Source: Hydractinia symbiolongicarpus (taxonomy: Eukaryota; Cnidaria; Hydrozoa; Anthoathecata; Hydractiniidae). Taken from it: 64,000 bases of DNA. Positions 24,170-35,200 of the stretch are shown here, piece by piece. Below the pieces are notes generated by a model, which was not told the origin of the DNA, did not search any database, and worked only from the letters and a program-made list of their open reading frames with translations. The stretch's first letter is position 1. Each line of letters begins with the position of its first letter. The stretch is from positions 26,598,001 through 26,662,000 of the forward strand of contig NC_079884.1 of assembly GCF_029227915.1 (NCBI RefSeq). Reading direction: 5' to 3'. Both the position numbers and the translations under genes were made by a program.

Positions 24170-25597
24170 CTATTCGACTATAATTGCACTTAGCTCACAC
24201 CCTCCATTTATCGTTTTGATTATAAGTTCTTTCGTCCCTCCATCGTAGGTGCCTATAAAGTTCACATCCATAGCTTGATGTTTTAATCGTGAGCAATTTA
24301 TTAGGGTTGTTTTTTCATTCGCAAAATTATCTTTTACTGTAAAAGAAGTCCATCCACCGGCTTGTACATGAGAAATAGCTACGTAAACATTTTTAGGTGT
24401 GCTTCCTTGAACTTGAAATGTTATAGAAATATATTTTTGAGGCCATTCCGTTAAAAAGCCACCTCTAACATCTCGACGAACAGCACAATTCGTTTTCCAC
24501 TTTGGAGTTCGGAAAACAACAAAGCCGTTTCTATAATTTATTGTTAACTGATATAGACTATGATCCAACATAAATCGATCGTCCGGAAAAACAGCACTCC
24601 AACAAATGGAACGAACATCTGAAGCATTATACAAAGCGTTTGGAAGCTGAAAATTTGTAAGGCTTGAAGCATCTGTTTCATCTTGCTTGACATGTTTTCT
24701 TGAATACACTTTCATTAACATAGGGAACAATGTTTGTCGTAGATAAGATATTAATAAATAACCCATTTGCGCATGCGCTAAATGAGATGGATGTTTATTT
24801 ATAAACATATCAGAAGGTGCAATTGTGTGAGCAATTCCGTTAGAACGTATGTACTGACATATGGCTGATAGCAAAGAAATGTCGGAAAATTTATAATACT
24901 TCGAAAGAGTTGACAAAACTTGGCTTTTGTATTCATGTTTTGCGCAAGCGAATATCTCCCCTTCTCCGTTTGGAAAAGTTTGAACAGGGAAAAACTTTAT
25001 AAAGATCAAAGCTGGATGTGTGTCATACAAAAGCACAGAGCGAATAAATTTTTCCACTCCTTTTCCATAATCTTCGCTATCAGGATCGTTAATAAAAAAT
25101 TCCCATAGTAGAATATCAATTGTCTCTTTTGCTGTGACTATGTATTCCTCCCAGCAATGGCCAAAAAATGTAGAGCCCACTCCCCCTACGGCTATTACTT
25201 TACGTTTCATGTAACTTCCAGTAGCTGGTCCAATAACTTTATTCCACCAAGTTAGCAAAGCATAATGGAAAGTGCTCTGTCGATTGTTACAACCAAGATC
25301 TGCACCTTTGGTGCTTGACCCACCGAAAACATACATAGTAATGCTCTCTCCTTTCATCACTTTTGTTAAAAGTCTTTGCAGTGCTTCGCTGTTACGGTCA
25401 CCATCTTGAATTATACCAGCTTGTATACTCGCTTTGTCTAATTTCAATGTTTCAAAACTACCAAATTTTGATTTAAACGTCCACGCATCAAAAACTGACG
25501 AATTTAAAGCGTTTCTTAATCTCTCTAACTTTCCACTATTTGCAATAGAATTGATTGATAAAAATATATAAATAAACAGAAATATGAACCTTCTCAT
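24170..25597 (-). CDS. Secreted SGNH/GDSL-like hydrolase, intronless
   Basis: A single uninterrupted frame of 475 residues from the ATG at 25597. The open frame extends to 25774, but this start is preferred because it gives an N-terminal signal peptide (MRRFIFLFIYIFLSINSIAN); the preceding 59 residues look like translated leader. The block FGGSSTKGADLGCNN (about 91-105) fits an SGNH block I with candidate nucleophile Ser94. WEFFINDPDSED (about 165-176) resembles the family's Asn/Asp block. DMFINKHPSHLAHAQMGYLL (from about 263) fits the C-terminal Asp/His block. The C-terminal 140 residues look beta-rich and of unknown role. The substrate cannot be told; the family includes esterases, lipases and carbohydrate deacetylases. 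It is unusual here in lacking introns, so retroposition or horizontal transfer are possibilities, not shown. Confidence 0.72.
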   Translation of the reverse strand: MRRFIFLFIYIFLSINSIANSGKLERLRNALNSSVFDAWTFKSKFGSFETLKLDKASIQAGIIQDGDRNSEALQRLLTKVMKGESITMYVFGGSSTKGADLGCNNRQSTFHYALLTWWNKVIGPATGSYMKRKVIAVGGVGSTFFGHCWEEYIVTAKETIDILLWEFFINDPDSEDYGKGVEKFIRSVLLYDTHPALIFIKFFPVQTFPNGEGEIFACAKHEYKSQVLSTLSKYYKFSDISLLSAICQYIRSNGIAHTIAPSDMFINKHPSHLAHAQMGYLLISYLRQTLFPMLMKVYSRKHVKQDETDASSLTNFQLPNALYNASDVRSICWSAVFPDDRFMLDHSLYQLTINYRNGFVVFRTPKWKTNCAVRRDVRGGFLTEWPQKYISITFQVQGSTPKNVYVAISHVQAGGWTSFTVKDNFANEKTTLINCSRLKHQAMDVNFIGTYDGGTKELIIKTINGGCELSAIIVE

Positions 25598-25966
25598 TAT
25601 AATTTTTAACACGAAATAATGGTCTTTTGAGCACATTTTAATTTTCAGTATGAATGCATCGAAGCATGAAAAAATGTACTGCGAGGAAAGATGTTTTAAA
25701 AGAGCCAACCAACGCACACCACGCAGCGTGTGTAAGAAGGCGCAGTTGTGTACAACGAACGGTATGTGTGACACTGTGAAGTTACAGACAGACGGTGGAG
25801 TGCGTAAATGTTAAAAAAAGTAGACACTATTTTGTTTTTTTTCTAAGAATAATTGTGATAAACATTAATTTTTGTTCCTTTTTAATTTAGTTAACTTAAA
25901 TGTAGTCTCTCCTCATTTTTCTTTACATTTTTGAGGACTGGGGTCTAAACTGTTTACATTACGATC

Positions 25967-26016
25967 AACCTCGTCCCCGTTATAAAAAAGCGAAAAGGGT
26001 TCCTAGGGACGAGGTT
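25967..26016. mobile_element. Very short MITE, family A
   Basis: A 50-bp element: left AACCTCGTCCCC, right GGTTCCTAGGGACGAGGTT. It lies about 370 bases upstream of the SGNH start. Confidence 0.6.
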
Positions 26017-26019
26017 GCA

Positions 26020-27700
26020 ATAAGATCTAAGATCTCACACTTGATTGGTGCAGTTATTCTCTCGTCTGAAATAAATACCACTATAAAATTTATACATTTA
26101 AACATTATTTTTTCTTCTAAAAATAAAGCATAAACATTTTTCAAACTATGAAAAGTAGTTAAAGAGAAAACTTTCTTTTTTCACTATGCTTCTGTAAGTC
26201 AAATTCCATTACTTTCGCACCAAACTTCAATTTAACGAGGAGGTATTCTGTTTTTTACTCCATTTGGATTAAAAGCAACCCCACGATTGGGCAATTCATT
26301 GAGATAGATTTGTAGAAATAACTTAAGGAAATTAATTCTCGCAAAAATTATAAGGAAATTCGTTACTATTCGCAAAATTCGCTAAAATAATTTTCTGCGA
26401 AATTTGGTATTTTTTTTCAACTTGAAAAACGATTTCGACTTTTTTTAATATAAATGTGAATATCAAGTTTAGTAGTCTCTATTTAACATAACATCCGGTA
26501 TAGACGGTATAGATTGAGAAACAAAATGACATCAAACTCTTTTTTTTCGCAAAATGCGCCAACATCGCGGAAATTAGTTCTCAAATTTTATATTCAAAAA
26601 AGCAAACACGCCCCAGCGCCTTTTGTCTTTTCTTTTTAGAGGCTGGGGACCAGTTTGTCAGAAATGTTGATTAATTTTCTTAGGGTAGAACAACACAAAA
26701 AGCAGCTGAAATTAACTCAGCTTACAAACCGCAACACTTTGGAGGAAAGAATTGTGACTAACTAAGGTGGTTTCACTTTGAAGCATGTTTTTCGATTGGG
26801 TGTCCCTACTCTCCAGTGGAGGATTCGAAGTATCGTATGTAGAGAAAAAATGCTGTGTGGGTAAAGGGATGACCTAAGAAACAAGGGCTTGCTAAAGAAA
26901 ACTAAGTCACGTGATTTTATGGGTAAATATAATTGATAGGTGAGATTTAATTGGTTGAGAGCACCAATGCGCGTCGGTTAAGTGACGTAATGTACAGTTT
27001 TTGAGTAGCAAAGATAAAGCCAGGCAGAGGGACCGTGCCGGAGACGTGAAACACGCGCACCTAGGGGTAATCTGGATGAATAGAAAACTAGGCTAACGAC
27101 TGAGTTAGCGTGTATGTACAGTGCAAACAGTCGATAAAATGTGAACAAGGGTAAAGTCTTCACTATAAAGGGGTAAAGGAAATGGCGAGGGTGCTCATTC
27201 ACCCTTCCCTCTCGTGTATCAGGACTCTCGAAACGCGGGTACACCGCAGAGCTGGCTGTGTTTGCTGCAGTAAAAAATTTTTGCAAATGCAAACTCAGGT
27301 GGTTACTATACTTAGAGAAAAACATTCTTTGATTTGATTCTACGTGAGCATTGCTATAAAAAAAGATCAGTTGTAAAACCTCTTATTTCGTGATGGCGTA
27401 TTATCATAAACAAACATTTGTGATATGTTAGGGCATGCTTAACAGTAAACGGTTCGTTGCACACACATCGCACTAGTAAATATCTGAGCACGTATCGTAA
27501 ATAAAAAAACGGAAAGCCTTTTTATTTAACGTAAATTTAGCTGTAATTTGCAGCGTCGATGACCTCCTTTCTCCAAGGATCTTCAAAACTGTGAGTCGAA
27601 TGGCATCATATTTAAGCTCTTCTTTTACTTCATCCAGTCCTTTGAAGTAGCGTTAACTTCTGTTTTCCTCGATGTGCAGTCTTATTGCATATCGTTCAAC
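26020..27700. other. Intergenic DNA, no supported gene
   Basis: An open minus-strand frame at 26978-27325 (115 codons) has no recognisable motif, splice partner or codon pattern and is not called. A CCCCAGCGCC/GGCTGGGGACC pair at 26609-26652 is another probable family A relic. Confidence 0.35.
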
Positions 27701-27739
27701 CTGGATGCAAACTTTGTCTACCATGTCAAGAATGAATTA

Positions 27740-28450
27740 ATGAGCCTTTTCATACTCGAGTAAGCAGAGCTCTGCTGGAATAAGAACCCATTCCTCTCAA
27801 TCTTTCTTGAAGTGAAAACAATTTACGCTCCAAGTCATTGCAATTCAACGTTTAAACGAAGCTGGCAGGTAATAATTGTCCATAGTGTGTTCAAGAGGTT
27901 TAAAGACATGACATGTTGCCAATTGTTCTCATGATGTAGGTAAACTTATGTTGTAAACTATGGATAAGACTGCATTTGTAGATTCAGGATAGACTTTCGC
28001 AATTTTGGACAAAAAACGTATTTCTTGGGCTTCAGGCAACGTTATTTCTTTTCTGTCCAGTTCCGGAAGACGTGACAGTTTGTCATAACAGGAACGAATG
28101 TTCTGTAGACATAGTATTTGCATGCACATTGGAAAAACAACTTTTCTGTTGATAGAGTTGAATGCGTTGTTTACATCGATCTGTAAGATGCCATGAGTTA
28201 TCTCTGCTATGTCGATCGCGTGAATGACAATTTTGCAACCTGCCTTATGTTCAGCATAGTTGTAGATTACTAGATGTGCCAAGGATATCTTCTCACAATA
28301 TGGACATAATGGCTTTACCTATAATTCGTCTAAGAACTTTCCCTATTCCTATAGAACGGACGCCTGGCTTTTTTTCGCTAAGCGTATCAATCAGCATCTT
28401 ATAGGTGGTGCAGTACTGTCGAAGTCGTCAAGGCATGTCGAAGTCATGCT
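27740..28450 (-). pseudogene. Decayed retrotransposon reverse transcriptase
   Basis: Read on the minus strand with stops and frame changes. In order: KPGVRSIGIGKVLRRIIGKA (about 28300-28370), a block with NLQLC then KAGCKIVIHAI, the palm-like motif GILQIDVNNAFNSINRKV (about 28130-28190), and downstream PASFKR and LERKLFS-like fragments. The PGVRxIGIGxVLRRIIGKA and DxxNAFNSxNR signatures are typical of a reverse transcriptase family abundant in cnidarian and other invertebrate genomes. No catalytic YxDD motif is preserved in what I can read, and there are several stops, so it is inactive. LINE versus DIRS affiliation was not resolved. Confidence 0.75.
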
Positions 28451-29040
28451 TAGAAACATTAGCAATTGATTTACAAAGATCAACAGCAACATTGCCATAG
28501 ATGTTACTTCATCGCGGCTTTCTTTGACAATAAAAAAACTTTATTCGATCTTCCATTTATCGTTTTTATTTTACGTACGCCATCTTTAACGCTTAAGGCA
28601 GGTTTCAACTCAAGCAATATTTTCCTTGAGAATTAATTTACAAACGGAGACTAGCGCAAATATTTAGTGATCTTGAAAGATACACCAATAAAAAAAGTTT
28701 ACATTTTGCTGCAACCTTCATCACATTTATTCTTTATCGAAATTTGTTAAATTTCAATTTTTGCTTGCCTATTTTTTTTCTTTGATACTTTTCAAAATCG
28801 GAACAATACTATTTGCACAACTTTGATAAACGTCTACTTCAACTTCTGTTTTATCAAGGTCTGTAATATGAGATACATTTATATACCGGCGAAATATACC
28901 TATAACCTAAAAAAAAAAGAATTCGACCGCCAGGTCGACGGCGATTGGCGAAGATTATGCAATTTTTCCATTTTTAGTTCGGTTCTATTAACGTCGATCG
29001 ATTCGACCGCATTCGTTGGAGTGGAAACCTACTGCCTTTA

Positions 29041-29117
29041 TACAAGATACCCTAGGGACGAGGCTTTGCTGCGCCGTGATAACGGCTCAGGGGCCAAGAG
29101 ACCCTGAGGACGAGGAT
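29041..29117. mobile_element. Family A MITE fragment
   Basis: Contains ACCCTAGGGACGAGG and, about 55 bp on, ACCCTGAGGACGAGG, with CGGCTCAGGGGCCAAGAGAC between, matching the right half of the copy at 4338-4425. Both ends point the same way, so it is rearranged or two partial copies. It lies about 90 bases before the KIAA0930 start codon. Confidence 0.5.
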
Positions 29118-29204
29118 GCTCCCATCAAGACGCCTCAAACGCCCAAAATATGATAAACTCATACGCGCCATGGCGCAAGAAACAGAGGAAATACGAAAAA
29201 TCGA

Positions 29205-32200
29205 ATGTCACACACACAGAACGTGCAAACTGAGGAAAAGATGGCTGAAAGTGAAAGCAAAACCTTAATGGCAGCATTAGAAACTCTAATGGATAAACAG
29301 AAAGAAAGCCCAAGAAATACATTAGAAGATGAAGGTAATAAATGTGGCTCAGACAACGCTCTCCACGAACTTTACCCAGCAATAAATGGGGAGTCTAATT
29401 TGATAACATTTTCAACAGTTTTTAACATCTGTGGCAGGCACAAAGTTGCAGATGCTAGGTTAAACAAGGTATTTTTAGTGGCCCCAGTGGAAACAATCCA
29501 CTATAAGTATGGTTTTTTTTAACTTTCTGGCCTAGCCACTTAAAATATTTATTATTATTATTATTATTTATTTTATTTTCATGAATATTATTGTATATAG
29601 CTAGCTAGTTTTTTTCTCATTTTGTGCCCTGGACCATCCTGTCCAGCTTGTTAGAAAATTAAGATATTTTACCAATCAATTTTGCTGTTCCTGTATTCCT
29701 AAAATGTTGATTTCATCCTTAAAATTAGTCAAAATAAAACATCTGGCATTCTAGGGGCCCCACTCTCGCAACCAAACCATGGTTTTGAACGAGGGTTCCG
29801 ATAAGCCGCATACGCCGTAAAAAGTGCGGGCGTTTTCGGGCGAGTTCAGCGTTTTGAAAAAAATTTAAGGATTCGCCCGAAAAAACCCGCATAGGCCCGA
29901 ATAATGCCCGAAAAAGAAAAAAACCAGACACTAATGTGATTCAAAAAAACTATAAAAATTAAAATAAACTTACTATGTGGTATGGTTTGTTACAAGGAAT
30001 TGCATTTCGGGAATGTCCTGGGCGATTTCGGGAAAGTGCGGGCGATTTTGGGGGGCAAACCCCAATTTTATTTGAAAAGTCGCCCGAACTCGCCCGTATA
30101 TATGCGGGCGTTTGCGGCTTATCGGCACCCTCTTGTTTTTGATTATATACCATCACTTCTGGCAACTTGGCAAAAATAACAAGGAAATTATTTACCCTGA
30201 TCATCTTTAGAACTAGCTAACTGGGTGTAGATAAGATTTACTCTTTCAATTTTTCAAACTAATTCTGTTCTGAACTCCATCAAGAAAAAAGCACAGCACC
30301 TTGATATACACCAGCATGAATTGTTAATGCTAACACAACTCCTACCATTGCTATACATATAGACGGGAACATCTTAACTATCCACTCATTCACACTTAAT
30401 TTCTCATTGCCCACAAAATAACTTTATGTGGCTCTCTGATGAAAGCTTACTCCAAATATATAAAGGCAAAATAGAGATTCTTTCTCTTTACTAAATACTT
30501 TTCCTTAAGCTGTCCAAATAAATTACATCTGTAGTGCCACACTTTAAAAAAAACAGTTGTCAAATAAAGGTTGGGCTTGCACAAATTGCAATTAACGTGC
30601 AATGACGTGCAATTAAGACCTGAAAACAACACCCAATTATTTCTTAGGCGTGTGTGGAGGTGTGCAAGTGTGTTCGCATGCGCTATAAAGACAAACCTGC
30701 ACAATTCTCTTAGTATATATCTCATCAATCACTTTTGAACACTCTATAATTATACCTCTTTCTAGGGCATCACCCTTGCCCTTAAAACAATTGACTGTTA
30801 CACTTGGTTGCCAGTCACTTATGATAACACAACAGGCCATCTTAGACTTCTTTAAAAGTGTGTTTTTCAGCAATTAACTTTCTATAGGTTAATGTACATT
30901 TAAATTGTGCTTTTTCCATATAAGTATATTAATTGAAAAGCTGAATTTGAGAACCCTACTAAAATTCTTGGGTGTGTATTCACTCTGGAACTCACTCTGA
31001 AAAAGTCTTTTTATTTTGCTCTATTTTATATGCAAACTAACTCATTAAGTCAGATAGAAGTCAACTTATCATTAACTTAATTGCTTTGGGTTCCAGAATA
31101 ATTACACAAATTGATAGAAACAATGTATTTCTGTTGGAATGAGTAGATACAACACATTCAGTATGCATATACTATTTATGGAAATTTTTGGGGAATGGGT
31201 AGGAATGAAGGTGCCTCCTTTGAGCTTCGTCATATGCACAAAAATATAATGCATAACCTGAGCGTCATGATATGCGTTATAGGCGTTTTCATGCACTGAG
31301 CGTCAGGTGCATGAGACAGATGAGATGCCCTGAGCGTCAGGCGCATCGACATGTCCTGAGCGTCAGGCACATGCTAATTACTGGTGTTCTTATTCTACAA
31401 TGATTTTTATCAACACATTACTTGCCTAAACGGCTGACGAAGGAGGCCCAACACACCCACCAATTAAATTAATGGCTCCCTACAGACTTGTTCTTTCTAA
31501 AACCCTGACATAACATGAGCCAAAAGAAATGTCAGGGAAACCTTGAGGCAGAAGCAATTTGTCTGGTTATGTTGTGCTGCGTGCTCACATAACAGTTGTG
31601 ATGGGGTTGTCTTTAGTTGCATTGGAAACGTTTATGATATTTCGATTTCGACTAGAGTCCATTGCACCACGATGATCAATTAAATTGGTATCTCATCCAC
31701 CATTAGTGGTCATGTTGATGACATAAAATAAAAAAGAAATAGTTGAAGAAAATCAATTTATAAAAGGGTGGGAGGGTGGGTAACTGTAAGCTGTAAGGTA
31801 CATCTGAAGAACTTGTTCAGTGTGGGATGTTGGGTTCTTATATGTAACCATTAATAATCAAGACCTGGGTAGGGTCTAGTTCCTTTACAGGCAAGTGAGA
31901 CTAATAACCCTGGCAATCTTTAAGATTAGGTCTATAGGTAGAAACCACCCCCACTGTGCCAGGCTCTACATGACATGTTCAATTAACCACGATACTAAAG
32001 AACTGTAATTCTGTCACCACAATTAACATGAGCAAAACTTGCAGTTTAGCTTCATTATACTAAATTGACTTCTATCTGATTCTAGCACAAATTAGTTAAA
32101 CCCAGTCGTTAAGCTTTTCCACCTTGGTGAAAGAACGACTGAAAAATCATGTAATTAGAATTTTGTTAACTTCATCAATGACTCGTCAATACACCAAAAA

Positions 32201-35200
32201 TTGCACCTATTGGAAAGATCTTGAAACCGACCAAAATAATGTATCTCCTATACATTATTTTGATCGGTTTTTAGGATCATTCAACCATGTGCTTTCAACC
32301 AACAGTTAAGGAGATAATCAGGCCTGAAAAATTGGCAAAAACGATTGTTTTCACGAAGCAATAAAGACAGTAACGATAAATCGTTTCCCTTGGACAAGTT
32401 TTCAAAATGTATATAATAATTTTACTCACAATCTTATTTTATCTTTGCCTCATTTATTAGGCAAGAATTTTCAATAATAGTTTCACTTTTCTGTGTAATA
32501 TGTAAGGTCTGCCATTATGAATTAATATACATGAAATCTCAAAACAACCGTGGTACAAAAACCTTTAATATGGGTTATATCTCTTTTGTATTTTTATTTA
32601 TAGAGTAAAATTGTGGCTCATTAACCATTGATTTTTTATCAGTTTCTAAGTCATTTAGCCTCTTACATAAAAGTGCAATGCAGTGGCTTTGCTAATTTAA
32701 AAAAAGTTATTGACATCAGTTTATGTGCACTGACGTACTGCCTTAACGTCTGGATAATTAACCAATGAACACGTCTACTTTGCCTGTTACGGACAGAGAC
32801 AGTCTCCTTATTATTATAAGAGATGCTACTAATGTAGTTAATTGCATACTTTCATTAGTTTTTCATTAACTATAGTTTTTTTGTACAAATGGTAAATTTT
32901 TTATTTTATAGATGGATTTGTCCTATTAGCTAAGGAATCGATTTGGCCTCAACTTTATGGAACATTTTACATGGACATTATTCAAGATGAAGAGAATCTC
33001 ACTGAAAAAACTAATTCTAAATCACATCAGGAAGATGATGATATGTTGTTTTACGTTCAAAATAAACCTGGAGAACAGGGGCAAGAAGTAAGTGGTTATT
33101 ACAGAATATGTCAGTTAGTTTGAGATTTTGTGGCACCTTGATGCTGATTCAGTATAGGCGAGTAAATTTTACCATAGCCCTGGGTTAACCAAAGCAATGT
33201 TAGGGAAATTGGATGGAACACTGTTTAGGATGTTAAGTGTTGCAGGGAGTTTTCTGGTAGCGAGTGGGCCCTAATGGGGTATGCATAGCCTAAAATGAGC
33301 ATTAAAGACTCTGGAACTCCCAATCTAAACCATGGCTCCGCAAAAAAAGCAAACATTCTACAGATATATAGCTCTGTAGTGGCTCTTGACTTCAGTGAGA
33401 AAATAAAAAAATTTGATTGACTCTTCTTTGTATGCAAAAGTTTTAATTTTTTTGCTATACCTTATTTTTAGGTGAAGGTCTTTAGAAAAACAAGCAAGTC
33501 TCTTCCTGGGTAGGTGCTCTGAGTTCTTGGCAGACTTCCTAAAACTTTATTTTATCCACACATACTCAATTACATATTGTGAGAGTGAGTCCATTTTCTT
33601 TTCATTATCTCGTACAGTCTTGGTGATCCACACATCAACTGGGAAGAAAGTGTTTATTTGAACATGATAATGCATGATCTTGACTACAAATTAACTTGTG
33701 CAATTTGTGCTCGGTTACCCAATCAAGATTTAAAAGTTTTGAGCAAGAAAACACTGGTTGGTGATTAGTTTATTTAAGATCATGTGTTACAATTTTGTCA
33801 TTCTACCATGTGTGGTCACACTTGCCTTAGAAAGAATTAGATGTGCTATTTTAAAGTCTTAATTGCACGCGTAATAACAATAGAACATGGCTACATTTTT
33901 TGTAGAAAAACTAATTGAAGAATTGAAAATCACTTGACACCGCATTTTGTTCAATGCGTAGTCTTTCTGTCATTGACAAGACTGGTCAAAGGGTAACGGA
34001 TTGTTGAAAATTTATATTGGACTGTCACAAAAACGAACTGTCAAATGTTCCCCTTTTAAGTGAAAAGACGCTCCTAAAATTTAAGCAACAATAAAAAACT
34101 ATTTATCAAGAGCGTGGCTGTACAGTAGCGTTTGGATACCAAAAACTCTTAACATAACCAATCAATATGGAAATATGAAGCTTCACTGAGATATAGTATA
34201 AAACAGTTTCACATCTCTTGTTGGTTGTTTTCTTGCCAGTGGTTAAATTAACCATTTCTATTTTTTATTATTTATTTTAAAACAAAAGTTTTTTATGAAG
34301 TATATACATAATTTTCAGCGTTCAAATCAACAGATCGCGAATGCAAACAATGCTGTATTTTGATCTACAACCATCACACGTGATTATATAGAGCTTAAAA
34401 AATGCTGTATTTTGTTCTAAAATTATCAAAACACGATCGTATATAAACAATGACTGTGTTTTGTTCTAAAGTCATCGAAACGTGATCATATGGAGCTTAG
34501 ACAACATCGTTTTTTGTTCAACTCAAACCTTGAGGGCAAAAAAGTCTAGAAAAAATCTAAATTTTTCATTTATTACAAATCCCTGATAAAAAATTTCATG
34601 TATACATTCTTCTTAGTAGTGCAGTTCTAGTGACAACAATACTCTGAATTATCTTAAGAGAATTCAATTTCATCACTTTCACAGATTTTTCTGCGAAATT
34701 CCTGAAAAATATGGAAATAAGTTCCAGTCAAGATTAATTCCCAGAACATGGCATAACATTTGTCAATACATTTTTAGAATGTCCACGCTTCACATCATAT
34801 GAGAAGGTTGGTTGTTTCAATCAAAAATTATTTTTACTTGAAATGCTATTTTGATGCCAAAGATGCTATAATGCTACATGCTATTCTTTATGATGTTTCT
34901 ACCATCAACAACATCTATATTTATATTTGTTTTAGAATGGACAGTAAGGGTGAAAGTTCAGACTTATCATACCCAAACATATTTTTTATCATAGACAGTT
35001 ATGACGAGGTAAATTTATTTATCACATATTCTATTTATATCTATTATTTTATGTTTTAAATTTAGGTTTTTATGTACTTGCATTCATGCCTTATTCCCTT
35101 ATAAGAACAAGAAGACTAATACTTGACTTTTCCTTTCTTTCTTTAATAACTATTCTGTGTACTTTGTCAATGCTTCCATATGTCAAAGAATTGCCTGAAA

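Noticed and set aside
26978-27325. 115-codon minus-strand frame
   Set aside because: No recognisable domain, membrane segment or exon context; likely chance.
28823-29107. 94-codon plus-strand frame upstream of KIAA0930
   Set aside because: It runs into a family A MITE fragment and has an in-frame stop before the KIAA0930 start; not part of that gene.
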